DNA from: Stenotrophomonas maltophilia
GTDB lineage: Bacteria; Pseudomonadota; Gammaproteobacteria; Xanthomonadales; Xanthomonadaceae
Length of the DNA: 64,000 bases
Direction of reading: 5' to 3'
Assembly (NCBI RefSeq): GCF_023518235.1
Contig: NZ_CP090423.1
Location: forward strand, 3,613,001-3,677,000
The stretch's first letter is position 1. Each line of letters starts with the position of its first letter. This document shows, piece by piece, positions 32,198 through 41,270 of the stretch. The notes beneath the pieces are model-generated. The model had not been told where the DNA came from. It worked only from the letters and a program-made list of their open reading frames with translations, and ran no database searches. The position numbers and the translations under genes are program-made.

Positions 32198-32259
32198 GGC
32201 AGTCTGGACAGGCAAGGGGTGGGAAGGCGATAGTTTGCGAACATCTGGACGAGTCCGCC

Positions 32260-32874
32260 ATGAGCATCCTCAACCTTCTGCTCACTCGTGATCACCTTGT
32301 CGTCGCCGTGGATACCTTGGCAGAGGATGCTCTCACAGGGGCACATTCCGCCGGGGCAAAGCTGCTGCTGATCCCTCAGCACAACCTGATGTTTGCTACG
32401 CGAGGTTCTACGCAGTTCTTCCTTCGCATTTATGAGCTGGCGCTGCAGGCTAGCTACCGCGCAGATTTCACAATGGAACAGTTATCTGTCGAGCTGGGGT
32501 TGGTGGTGGACCAGCTGTGGCCGAACTACGAGAAGGCGGCAGCCGAGGCAGGATTACCGATCGAGCAGCTCGGGACCGAGTTGGTGTTTGGTGGCTGGTC
32601 GTCGAAGAGCGACCGGATGATGGCCACGGCATATGCCAAGAGCGGCAGCCAGCACCCTTGCGTGGTCCAGCCGATCCGGGGGCAGCTGGCCTCACCAGGC
32701 GAACCGCTCCGGGCCGTGATTCCTAGCATGGCCCAGAAGGATCTGCTGGCCCACGCACGCCTGCAGGCCAGCTACCTCAATGAGCAACTTGGCCGGCGAG
32801 TGGCGGGAGGCCGGTTGCTGGCTGGGTTCTTGCAGAAGGGACAGGCCGTGCTCAAGGATCTTGGAGAGATCTAG
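32260..32874 (+). CDS. Ntn-hydrolase-like protein (possible)
   Basis: The 204-residue product starts 'MSILNLLLTRDHLVVAVDTL', resembling the first strands of proteasome-type Ntn hydrolases ('TLLALTPDQLVLATDT'). There is, however, no obvious N-terminal Thr, Ser or Cys nucleophile after a short propeptide. The rest is helical. It might be an inactive relative or unrelated. No neighbour suggests a job. Confidence 0.45.
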   Translation: MSILNLLLTRDHLVVAVDTLAEDALTGAHSAGAKLLLIPQHNLMFATRGSTQFFLRIYELALQASYRADFTMEQLSVELGLVVDQLWPNYEKAAAEAGLPIEQLGTELVFGGWSSKSDRMMATAYAKSGSQHPCVVQPIRGQLASPGEPLRAVIPSMAQKDLLAHARLQASYLNEQLGRRVAGGRLLAGFLQKGQAVLKDLGEI

Positions 32875-33142
32875 GTCGTTGGCGGCAATCCGGCTAACGC
32901 CAGAATCCGTCCGCCCCTTATTTCTCTTCTCCGCGGGACCAGTAGGCTCAAGGCTAGTCGTGGATAAGAAAGATCTATCGGGGGAGGGGGCTATCGTCTT
33001 CTGACCGAAGCCGGGCATTGGTCAGTCGCCCGATACTGACTTGCGCCGGCTGCTGCCGCGCCCTCTCCTAACGCGACGATCCTCAGCAGCGACACGTTGG
33101 GGTTGGTCTTATCAGAAGGACAGGAAGCTGATCAGTGCTTCC
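32875..33142. other. intergenic region with dispersed palindrome copy 4
   Basis: A diverged copy of the motif (ATCGTCTTCTGACCGAAGCC and GGGCATTGGTC, 32992-33023) lies here. No gene was recognised. Confidence 0.45.
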
Positions 33143-33706
33143 CTAGAGGTGATGTGAGGCAGATGCCCAGTTGTGCAGGAACTCCTCTTGCTCCAATGTC
33201 TCAACGGCACCAAGGCGTACCATTCTCACGCGCCTGATCGCATCCTCGCTGCTCAGGGAAGTCTTGGTGCTGAGGAGAAGCATGCAGGCGACAGTGCCTG
33301 CTCTGCCAAGTCCGCCCTTGCAATGGACGACAACCCGTTTGCCGTTAAGTAGCGCGTTGCAGATGGACGTCTCCAACTCCTTCCATCGCTGGAGGAACCC
33401 GTAGTCGGGCGCGGCGCCATCCACGATCGGCAGTCCGTACCACCGTAGACCATGGTCTGCTGCACGCTCTGGCAGAGCGGCGATCTGAAGATCCTCGAAC
33501 TCCCAAGGCTCAATTAGACTGATGAGATGACTTGCGCCCCATGAACTTATAGCTTGAAGGTCCATATCCAAGTCTCGCGACCACGATCCGGTCATAGCTG
33601 TGACTTGATGCTTGCCAGGCGCGAACGTCACCCCGATGGCCCCACCGCAATGGCCAACCGGGAGAGTCGCAATCTGAAGGGGGTGGGAAAGACTGGTTCT
33701 GGTCAC
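33143..33706 (-). CDS. dual-specificity / CDKN3-like protein phosphatase
   Basis: The 187-residue protein carries the cysteine phosphatase P-loop HCKGGLGRAG (C129, R135) and a candidate general acid D96 ('LPIVDGAAPD'). The N-terminal part with 'EPWEFEDLQIAALPE' resembles CDKN3-type domains found in bacterial DSPs. It should remove phosphate from proteins or small phospho-compounds in the cytoplasm. It lies in the same direction as the HAD phosphatase gene at 33800, 93 bases apart. Confidence 0.82.
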   Translation of the reverse strand: MTRTSLSHPLQIATLPVGHCGGAIGVTFAPGKHQVTAMTGSWSRDLDMDLQAISSWGASHLISLIEPWEFEDLQIAALPERAADHGLRWYGLPIVDGAAPDYGFLQRWKELETSICNALLNGKRVVVHCKGGLGRAGTVACMLLLSTKTSLSSEDAIRRVRMVRLGAVETLEQEEFLHNWASASHHL

Positions 33707-33799
33707 GCTGACTCCGGCGATTGAATGGCGCGCTCTGTCATGCAGAGAACCTAGACGTGGCTTCGTCTGCGGCTCTGGCGCGATGGCTTCGATTGATGC

Positions 33800-34246
33800 T
33801 TAGTCAGGCGAGCTAGAAAGCAGCGACACTCTCTCCCCGATGCGTCGCTGGGCGGCCTGCAACCCACTGTCATCAGCAAGGTACGGTGATGCGAATAGCG
33901 GGGCCTCAACCCAGAACTTGTGTTGACCCCGGTGGATGTAGGGGCGGTGGTCGTCAAGCAGCAGAGCTTGGCCAAGTAGTGGAGACACGAATCGAAGGTC
34001 CTTGGTAGGCCCAGTCCATTCGACGTAGCGGACCCCTGTGAACCAGCCAGGCACATGGCCTTCCTCAGCCAGAAGTAAGGCGATTCTTAGCGACATATGC
34101 CGAGATACCGTTGTGAAAAGCACAACCTCATCAAAGGTGGTTCTAGCATAATCTAGGAAATCCCGAAGTCCTGGTCGAGGAATTTGGCTGACCGCATTGG
34201 AGATCAGGGTTCCCTCAAGATCGAGGGCGAGGATACTGGGGCGCAT
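33800..34246 (-). CDS. HAD-type phosphatase, NIF/FCP-like with DxExT motif
   Basis: A 148-residue minimal HAD protein. Motif I is 'ALDLEGTL': nucleophile D9 is kept, but the usual second acidic residue is E11 and not D. Motif II is 'LFTTVS', motif IV 'LLLDDHRPY'. The compact size and lack of a cap recall FCP/SCP-type protein phosphatases. Two phosphatases of different folds next to each other suggest joint work on a phospho-signal or a nucleic-acid end; this is inference. Confidence 0.75.
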   Translation of the reverse strand: MRPSILALDLEGTLISNAVSQIPRPGLRDFLDYARTTFDEVVLFTTVSRHMSLRIALLLAEEGHVPGWFTGVRYVEWTGPTKDLRFVSPLLGQALLLDDHRPYIHRGQHKFWVEAPLFASPYLADDSGLQAAQRRIGERVSLLSSSPD

Positions 34247-34261
34247 GCGATAGGAGCCTAT

Positions 34262-35086
34262 CTACGTTTGAGTGCGTCGTAAGAGACGCGATCTGAGTCC
34301 TGGCCCCTCTTGCTGCCGAGCCAGAATAGGAGGGGCGAGCCAGTAGTCGTCGCCAATAGGCAGTAGGCACTCCAGCGCGACATCGACCATCAGCGGTCGC
34401 CGCCATGCAGGGTCCGGCAGAAAGCAGTAGTCAGACTTGCTTAGCGTTCCTGATGCTTGCTTGCGAGATAGCCAATCTGCTCGACTGCGTATCTCGCGGC
34501 TCAGCACGGTCAATGCTGCGGATTCGTCGCCGCCGGTGCTTAAGAACTCACTCGCAGCTCCCCGGACTGACGACCAAAGCACGTATCGCTTGCGTCCCAA
34601 ACTCAGCTCACGCCATTCTCTTTCCTGTACACATAGGATCTCCTCGGCGTGTTGAGTACGGATCCGATGCTTGCGTAGCAATGACACGAGATAGGCAGCA
34701 GCTTCGCGGTCGGAAAGCTGACGCCAGAGCCACTGTCGGTCCTGTGCTCCAAGCGAGGGGCGCCATGCTCTAAGTGCATGGGTTAGTGAACTACTCAGGT
34801 CGTCAGGCAGCTGACTGCTCTCCCGATAGCTCCAGCTAATAGGGTCGTAAAGAGATCGCCTTGTAGAGCCATTTGACGAGCTCGTCTCAGCTAGGACCCC
34901 CGCTGTCTGAAGGAACAGCAGCAAGTGCTGCGCAACTGCTGTGTCAGCGGCCACAGGTGCGGAAATCGAAGTGGAGCGCTCGAGCGCACACCACGCGCAC
35001 GCGTAGAACGGCCCAAGCGATACTAGCAGCGCATCGAGGTCTGGCCACGGAGGGATGAGGGTCTGTTGGTCACGACCATAGATCAC
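34262..35086 (-). CDS. unknown 274-residue protein
   Basis: The product begins at a GTG (35086). It has a cysteine pair near residues 30-33 ('ACAWCALE'), a serine/threonine-rich middle and a helical C-terminal half with 'AAAYLVSLLRKHRIRTQHAEE'. No membrane segment and no recognised motif. It lies 15 bases upstream of the HAD gene and is divergent from the Xre gene at 35207, so it is probably the first gene of a three-gene operon with the two phosphatases. Confidence 0.6.
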   Translation of the reverse strand: MIYGRDQQTLIPPWPDLDALLVSLGPFYACAWCALERSTSISAPVAADTAVAQHLLLFLQTAGVLAETSSSNGSTRRSLYDPISWSYRESSQLPDDLSSSLTHALRAWRPSLGAQDRQWLWRQLSDREAAAYLVSLLRKHRIRTQHAEEILCVQEREWRELSLGRKRYVLWSSVRGAASEFLSTGGDESAALTVLSREIRSRADWLSRKQASGTLSKSDYCFLPDPAWRRPLMVDVALECLLPIGDDYWLAPPILARQQEGPGLRSRLLRRTQT

Positions 35087-35206
35087 TCGATCCCCGGCAG
35101 TTCAACCGGCTCTGATGCTAGCAAGCCACCGGAAAGTCGTCTACACAATTTTCATGTAGTGCCCGGCTCGGCCATAGATTTCGTTCCGCTCCTCCAGGCG
35201 GACCTG

Positions 35207-35485
35207 ATGGCTACCAAGACGATCTACCAAAGTGCGTACCTTCGGTTGGTCGGTCTGCTCCGCGAGCGACGTGAGTCGTTGGGTATCAGTCAAACCCGGC
35301 TAGCCGCTCATCTGGGGTGGCCTCAGCAGCGAGTCTCTTCCGTTGAGTCTGGGGCCCGACGCTTGGACGTATTGGAGTTCTGCCTCATCGCTGCTGCCTT
35401 GGGGTTCTCTCCGGCTGAGGTATCTGATCAGGTCATGAAGATGCTACAGAGCGTGCGCGGCAGCCAGATTAAGGGCCGGCACTAG
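35207..35485 (+). CDS. Xre-family helix-turn-helix regulator
   Basis: A 92-residue protein with a clear HTH_3 domain: 'LVGLLRERRESLGISQTRLA' and 'WPQQRVSSVESGARRLDVLE'. ATG 35207 was chosen because the domain begins there; upstream in-frame codons overlap the divergent gene. It probably represses itself and the phosphatase operon from the 120-base region between them. Confidence 0.8.
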   Translation: MATKTIYQSAYLRLVGLLRERRESLGISQTRLAAHLGWPQQRVSSVESGARRLDVLEFCLIAAALGFSPAEVSDQVMKMLQSVRGSQIKGRH

Positions 35486-35705
35486 CGAGCGACGGTGGCG
35501 ATCGCGTCAAGCCAGATGATTCATGTGGGCTCTTTCTGGGGGTGCCACCTGTGAAGCGGAGAACCTTCTTTGGTTGAGCTGCTGCCAACGTTCGGCCTTG
35601 TCTGATCAATGACTGTTCTGGTTTGAGTTGCTGTTGGCGCGCACTTAAAACTGACCCAGGCTGCGCGTTGAACTTTGACCCACCCGGTGTACGGGGCTGA
35701 GGGTA

Positions 35706-36497
35706 TCAGTTGGTGGTCTGGGTGGTGGCCTCCTTTGCCCTGATTCTGGCTTTGGTCTTGTTGGCGGCGGTGCTGTTGCGCAGCCGCCAGGAGTCGTTGC
35801 CGGTCTCCAGGATGTGGCAGTGGTGGGTGATGCGATCCAGCAGCGCGGTGGTCATCTTGGCGTCGCCGAACACCTGACCCCATTCGGAGAAGGCCAAGTT
35901 GGTGGTGATGGCGAGGCTGGTGCGCTCGTAGAGCTTGCTGATCAGGTGGAACAGCAGCGCGCCGCCTGAGGGGGTGAACGGCAGGTAGCCCAGTTCATCG
36001 AGGATGACCAGGTCGGCATAGGTCAGGCGCAGGGCGATCTGCCCGGCCTTGCCCTGGGCCTGTTCCTTCTCCAGCGCATTGACCAGTTCGATGGTGGAGA
36101 AGAAGCGCACGCGCAGGCGATGCTGGCGCACGGCCTGGATGCCGATGGCGGTGGCCAGGTGGGTCTTGCCGGTGCCCGGTCCACCGACAAGGACGACGTT
36201 CTCGGGGGTGTGGATGAAGTCACCCTGGTGGAGTCGTTCGACCAGTGCGCGATCAACGGGACTGGCCGCGAAGTCGAACCCGAGCAGGTCACGATGGACG
36301 GGGAAACGTGCGGCCTTCATCTGGTTGGCCTGGGCACGAACCTGCCGTTCGGCGGACTCGGCCTGCAGCAGTTCGGCCATCCAGTGTTCGGGCTCCATGG
36401 TGTGCAGGCGCATCTTGGCCAGCAGTTCGGGCCACTGGCTGGCCATGCCGTGCAGCTTGAGCTGCTGCATGCGCAGCGGCAGGTCAGGCGTCGACAT
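35706..36497 (-). CDS. istB: IS21 helper ATPase IstB
   Basis: The 263-residue AAA+ protein has Walker A '[15 protein letters not shown]' and Walker B '[12 protein letters not shown]', the IstB/DnaC-like signature. It selects target DNA and activates IstA. It overlaps the end of istA by 14 bases. The C-terminal residues look slightly atypical ('[16 protein letters not shown]'), but the frame is intact. Confidence 0.92.
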   Translation of the reverse strand: MSTPDLPLRMQQLKLHGMASQWPELLAKMRLHTMEPEHWMAELLQAESAERQVRAQANQMKAARFPVHRDLLGFDFAASPVDRALVERLHQGDFIHTPENVVLVGGPGTGKTHLATAIGIQAVRQHRLRVRFFSTIELVNALEKEQAQGKAGQIALRLTYADLVILDELGYLPFTPSGGALLFHLISKLYERTSLAITTNLAFSEWGQVFGDAKMTTALLDRITHHCHILETGNDSWRLRNSTAANKTKARIRAKEATTQTTN

Positions 36498-37992
36498 GAT
36501 CTGCCTCCCGCAGGGCGTCGTAGCGGGCCGGATCGGACACCGGCGGATGACGCAGCGTCACTCGCGAGGCGACCGTCTCGATCGTGCGGTCCGGATGCTG
36601 CAATCGCCCCAGCACGTTGAGCACGTGGTCGGCGCGCACCAGGCCGGACTCGAGTGCCAGTTCCACCGCCACCAGTACCGCTTCGAGCCCGTGCACGGGT
36701 ACGGCGGCCAGCACCTGGGCCATGGCGCGGTCGCCGTGAGGCTGGCGCAGCAACACCTGCTGCAGCTTGCGCAGCGGATCGGGCATGGACAGGAACGGCG
36801 CGCCGTCACGCAGTGCCCCCGGCTTGCGCTGGACCAGGGCGATGTAGTGCTGCCAGTCGTAGTGGACCCGATCACGCTCGAAGCTGCGCCGGTGGCGGGC
36901 GACCTCGGCCTCGCCGACCACCACGGCCAGTTCGAAGGGATACACGCGCAGGCTGGCGACGGCGTGGGCGTGTTCGCACGGCACGCTGTAGCGGTTGCGC
37001 TGGAAGCTGACCAGCGCGGTCGAACTGACCCGCACCGGCCGCTCGATGTAGCCGTCGAAGGGCGCGGGCATCGGCATCAGGTGGGGCTGTTCGTCCTCCA
37101 GAGCTTCGGCCACGGTGATGTCGGAGGCATCCGGATGCGCCTGCATCGGCCAAGCGGCGCGGCACTCGCTGGCGAGCCAGGCATTGAGGGTGTCCAGATC
37201 TGGCCAGTGGCGGGCCCCGGCCTCGATCCAGATCTGTCGGCGCCGGTCCTGCACGTTCTTCTCGACCCGCCCCTTCTCCCAACCCGCGGCGCGGTTGCAG
37301 AACTCCGCGGCGAACAGGTAGTGGCTGGTCATGGCGTGGAAGCGGGCGTTGACCCGCCGTTCCCGGTGCTGGCCGATCCCGTCCACCGCCGTCTTCATGT
37401 TGTCGTAGATGCCGCGGCGCGGCACGCCACCGAAGGCGGTAAACGCCTGGGTATGAGCATCGAACAGCATCTCGTGGCTCTGGGTGGGATAGGCCACCAA
37501 CCAGAAGGCGCGGCTGCAGGCCAGCTTCACGTGGGCGAGATCCAGCGGCATCTTGGCGTGGCTGCCGACGAAGGCGTACTCGCGGCTCCAGTCGAACTGG
37601 AAGGCTTCACCCGGAGGAAAGTGCAACGGCACGAAGGCCGGGCGGCGGCTGGCGCCGCCGGCCGCCTTCCACTGGCGGATGAAGGCCGTCACCCGGGTGT
37701 AGGTGCCCGGATAGCCGATCGCCTGCAACTGCGAGAACAGCACCTTGGCGGTGCGTTGTTCCCGCCGGGGACGATGGCTGTCGGCACGCAGCCACGTCTC
37801 CAACTGGGACCGGTAGGGATCGAGCCGGGAGGGCGAGGCTCGCCTGGGATAGACCGGCTCGGACTGGCCGCTGCGCAGCCATCGCCGGATGGTATTGCGG
37901 GATAGGCCCGTGCGCTTGGCGATCTCGCGCAGCGGCAGGCCATCGCGGAAATGCATCCGCCGGATCTTGGCCAACATGACCATGGTGATCAC
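36484..37992 (-). CDS. istA: IS21 transposase IstA
   Basis: The 502-residue transposase has an N-terminal helix-turn-helix ('[20 protein letters not shown]'), an integrase-core region beginning around '[13 protein letters not shown]' (first catalytic Asp) and the usual C-terminal basic tail. It cuts and pastes the element with IstB. The reading frame is undamaged, so the element may still be active. Confidence 0.92.
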   Translation of the reverse strand: MITMVMLAKIRRMHFRDGLPLREIAKRTGLSRNTIRRWLRSGQSEPVYPRRASPSRLDPYRSQLETWLRADSHRPRREQRTAKVLFSQLQAIGYPGTYTRVTAFIRQWKAAGGASRRPAFVPLHFPPGEAFQFDWSREYAFVGSHAKMPLDLAHVKLACSRAFWLVAYPTQSHEMLFDAHTQAFTAFGGVPRRGIYDNMKTAVDGIGQHRERRVNARFHAMTSHYLFAAEFCNRAAGWEKGRVEKNVQDRRRQIWIEAGARHWPDLDTLNAWLASECRAAWPMQAHPDASDITVAEALEDEQPHLMPMPAPFDGYIERPVRVSSTALVSFQRNRYSVPCEHAHAVASLRVYPFELAVVVGEAEVARHRRSFERDRVHYDWQHYIALVQRKPGALRDGAPFLSMPDPLRKLQQVLLRQPHGDRAMAQVLAAVPVHGLEAVLVAVELALESGLVRADHVLNVLGRLQHPDRTIETVASRVTLRHPPVSDPARYDALREADHVDA

Positions 37993-38100
37993 TCCTGAAA
38001 TCCCCCGAGCAAAAGATGCTCAGGATGTGGGCTTCAGGTGGGTCAGTTTTACCCGCGCATCACCGCCGAAAGTGGGTCAGTTCTGGATGCGCGCCAACAT

Positions 38101-38520
38101 GCCAAGCCCTACAATCCACCTGAACCAGATCGCATCGCCTGGCTTAGTGCTGCACGCCTACTTACCCAGTATCAGTGGATCAAGAAACGGGTGACTTCCG
38201 TCCCGCATAAGCTTGTTCTGGAGGAACAGGAAGAACATTGGCGGCATCGCTTCTATCTACTCCTGCAGCCCCTCATTGGTGTCCGCGGAGTGGGGTACTA
38301 CAGCGGCGGTCCTTCCTTGGCAGAAAAAGAAGAGCTCATTGAACCGATGTCGGCAGTGGTCATTCATACTTTTGCAAAATGGCCGGAAGGCAAAGTGGAT
38401 CCGCTCGCCGCTCTTCAGCCCGATAGCATCGACCCTAATGCCGAGTTCCTCAAGGGCAACATGGGTTTGCAGCGCTACCTAGGCGGTCGCGGATTCATTA
38501 GATCCACTGGCCCGGAGTGA
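38101..38520 (+). pseudogene. 5'-truncated gene cut by the IS21 element
   Basis: The frame runs out of the IS end (codons from 38101: 'AKPYNPPEPDRIAWLSAARLL') to a stop at 38518. The first codons of the longest frame belong to IS sequence. No matching 5' part was found left of the IS, so the rest may have been lost by deletion. The remaining 139 residues ('VRGVGYYSGGPSLAEKEELI') belong to no family I recognise. Confidence 0.55.
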
Positions 38521-38664
38521 TCCTGCTCAATGCGTCGAATCACCAGAGCGCCGTTGTGGGCATTGGCAATGGTGCGCTGGGTCTCTGCGGGAGACCCACT
38601 CTTCTTCCTGCCAACAAGGCCCGAGCAGTCAGGCTTACCAAGCGCCCGGGCTTGCCGAACGGCA

Positions 38665-39024
38665 TCAGGAGGCCGAACCCTGCTGCTGGTGTGCCGACTC
38701 GGAAGGCTCTTCTGATTCCTCGTCAATGATCTGCTCTGAGTCGTCGGCTTCGCTATCCGAGGATGCCTCCTCCGCATCTTCTAGGTGTTTGTTCGTCGCC
38801 CTTGCGACCTCTTCCCGGCTAAGGGTCTTCTCGACCACCATTTTAAGCACGACGAGGATCTGGTCCACGACTTCGTCCTCAGTCTTCGCATCAACAAGAA
38901 CCCCTCTACCCCTACCGTCCACTGTTAGCCTTGCGGACGAGCCGATCCTATGCACCCAGACTAGATAGTGGCAATTGTCCGCCAGGTCCTCGCATTCGGC
39001 CACGAACCAAAGTTCCTCTTTCAT
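38665..39024 (-). CDS. small acidic protein of unknown function
   Basis: ATG 39024 has a strong AGGAG site upstream. The 119-residue product has a compact N-terminal half ('KEELWFVAECEDLADNCHYL') and a long acidic C-terminal tail of Glu, Asp and Ser. The acidic tail suggests a DNA mimic, chaperone or antitoxin-like role, but nothing specific is recognised. Confidence 0.6.
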   Translation of the reverse strand: MKEELWFVAECEDLADNCHYLVWVHRIGSSARLTVDGRGRGVLVDAKTEDEVVDQILVVLKMVVEKTLSREEVARATNKHLEDAEEASSDSEADDSEQIIDEESEEPSESAHQQQGSAS

Positions 39025-39213
39025 CACTACTCCTATCTGACCATTGTGTGTTGGTTGATATCGGTACGGGAATTCAGGCCTGTAGGGTGACTTGCCGCAT
39101 TCCCCAGCAATGAGACGGTTGCGAGCCGAATTTGCGACGTCGGTCAACATACATCATCAATTAAAGAGGCCAGGTGCCGCTAATGTTGGTGATGCACTCC
39201 AGCAACATCAGGC

Positions 39214-39540
39214 ATGACTGACCTCACCTTCTTCCCCGACGGCGATCAAATCTGGGTAATCGATGGCTATGTCAAACCCCACAAGGGAACTGAGTCGACC
39301 TCGGTTCTTTGTTATCTCACATCGATCCCAGCTGACATCGGCGATGATCCGTCAAAGCTGAGCAAGTCTCAGATCGCGACGATCTTTGGACGGGAGAATT
39401 CTGCCTCATTCACTACAGCTATCTTCGCGGGTTCCCTACCCAGCTACGCGGTGGGCTTCGCGTTTCAATGTGAAAGATACGTGGGATGCAAGCACTCACC
39501 TACTGTGGCCTCTCTGGCTGGATGCAGGATGAAAGAGTAA
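39214..39540 (+). CDS. small unknown protein
   Basis: A 108-residue frame starting at ATG 39214 ('MTDLTFFPDGDQIWVIDGYV'). It contains three cysteines in the C-terminal third and looks like a short soluble protein. No known motif. It is divergent from the acidic-protein gene, with 189 bases between them. Confidence 0.45.
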   Translation: MTDLTFFPDGDQIWVIDGYVKPHKGTESTSVLCYLTSIPADIGDDPSKLSKSQIATIFGRENSASFTTAIFAGSLPSYAVGFAFQCERYVGCKHSPTVASLAGCRMKE

Positions 39541-39635
39541 GTGTCACAGCGGCGGCATCGCAAGGATGCGGAGACGCTATAGTGAAGGTCTAAGAACTCA
39601 TTCACACCATCTGACCACACGGACGCGTAGCCAAC

Positions 39636-40943
39636 ATGTCACTGAGTACAACGCCTGGAATCGACATCGGTGCGGTTGAGCGGGTCATGAGATCCGTTCT
39701 GCCCCAGTTGAAGGCGCTGCGTAAGAGAAATGAGTTGGATGAGGATGAGGAAGCCAAGCTCATCTACGCGAACCAGAAGTTGGGAGCCGCCTTCTATAAG
39801 TCGGAGTACACACGTAGTCACATAGGTTGGGAGCACGCGCTCGATTTAATCTATGCAGTGCTGAATGCTGGCGATCTCGACGATGCCCGAGCGTTTGCAA
39901 CGCGGCTTGATGCTGCGCTGAAACAAACAGCGGTGCATCTCGACTATATTGCCGTCATCCCTTTAGGGTTCTTTCAGCCCATAGCTTTCGCTTCGAAGAG
40001 GCAGAGCGTTTTTCGCCCATTCCAAGTTGGTCCATTTACACTAGTGCCAGCTGCAGCCACGAGCGAAGCGCTGAACAAGCGCATCAAGATGTTTAACTCC
40101 AAAGCTGTGCCGGACGACTTATTCGAACATCAGCAACGGCAGACTGACCAGGCACTGAGCAGCAATCCTTTGTTGCTCCTGCCAACCCATGGGTCTTCGG
40201 ATTCCCTACGCCATCAGACACGTGCAGCTGCTCGCCGCGTGATCGGATTAATTGAATTGTTTGGTCGAGTTTTCGGCGTAAAGAAGCCGGTGCTGGGGAA
40301 GGAGGCCACACCAAGCTATTTGTTCCTCATCAACAAGCGTACGGGGTGGCTTGATCGGGTTATGGCGATGCGCCCGTTGACTGTGTCCATTTAGCTGGAG
40401 AGAAAGCTTCTTCAAGTAATGAAGCGGCCCGACGTACCAATTGCCCTCAAGCTGCTCTCCTTGGGTGAGGAAAAAACCTTGAATGCACAGCTTAGGAACG
40501 CGCTGGAATTCTTTGGTCGAGCCGTGGGCGAGAAGGATAGCGTGGCGCGATTCATATTCTTTGTCATATCAATGGAGGCAATTTTCTCTCGCGATAAGCA
40601 CGCGCCCATCAAGATTACTCTGGCTGACTACGCGTCACTACTTTGCTTTAAGGGCGAGGACCGAAGGCGCGTCCATGCGGATCTTGGAAAAATTTACGAT
40701 GCTCGATCAGAAATTGTGCATACAGGTGTAACTAGCGTCAAACATACGTTGCTGATAAAAGCCGAAGCGCTAGCGGCAAGAGCGTTGTACTGTAGTTTGA
40801 TGCTTGCCATTCATCTCGATGATGGTCAAGGGGATCTTCAAAATAAATTCTTCGATTTGCTCAAGGGCATGAAGATCGGTGTCGAACTCAATCCAATTAA
40901 GCTGCCCGCTTGGCAGGGCTATGGCCCGGATGCAGGCGAATAG
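39636..40943 (+). pseudogene. HEPN (Apea-like) protein gene with one in-frame amber stop
   Basis: Two open stretches, 39636-40391 and 40395-40943, lie in the same frame and are separated only by a single TAG at 40392-40394. Read through, they give about 434 residues. The C-terminal part contains 'DARSEIVHTG', the RxxxxH motif of HEPN ribonucleases (R357, H362 counting the stop as a codon), and 'ARFIFFVISMEAIFS', as in Apea-like HEPN proteins. The upstream half has no recognised motif. Either the gene is inactivated by a nonsense mutation, or TAG is sometimes read through, or it is a sequencing error. A separate start at ATG 40419 could make the HEPN half alone. Confidence 0.6.
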
Positions 40944-41270
40944 TTGAAACGTCGAAGTGCGTGTATCTGATCGATCTTGCCGAGATGGAGCAGCTCTCAG
41001 TGACGTACCTGGGCTCGTGGCCTCGAGACACCATCCCTTCAAACAAGCCGGCGCACAATTCGACGGCTTGTTATGTTATTGATTTTAAAGGCCTCGGCCC
41101 TTCTTCTCCAAACACAAAAGAAAATTCCGCCCGGCCCTTGAAAAGAGTGATGGTCATCACAAAATAGACGCTTGGCTGAACAGAAACAGCCGGCTGCACG
41201 CGGTCTCATGCCTCGAGACGGCAGGGCGGCAATCTGAGATTGATGGATCAACTTTCAGGGGGATGTCGAG
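40944..41270. other. intergenic region before the defence-like operon
   Basis: This 327-base region contains an AT-rich section (about 41065-41090) likely to hold the promoter of the next operon. No gene or strong hairpin was recognised. Confidence 0.4.

Larger units (their letters stand above)
35632..38099 (-). mobile_element. IS21-family insertion sequence
   Basis: The ends are inverted: TGTTGGCGCGCA at 35632 and TGCGCGCCAACA ending at 38099, followed inwards by the subterminal repeat AACTGACCC on both sides, with a second GACCCACC-like copy nearby. It holds istA and istB in the usual overlapping order on the minus strand. Length about 2.47 kb. The flanks share only TGC, so a full target duplication is not evident. 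Confidence 0.88.

Noticed and set aside
35066..35206. Longer N-terminus of the Xre regulator
   Set aside because: It begins with TTG inside the divergent gene and adds residues outside the HTH domain.
36049..37905. 618-codon plus-strand frame across istA/istB
   Set aside because: Antisense to two clear transposition genes on the minus strand.
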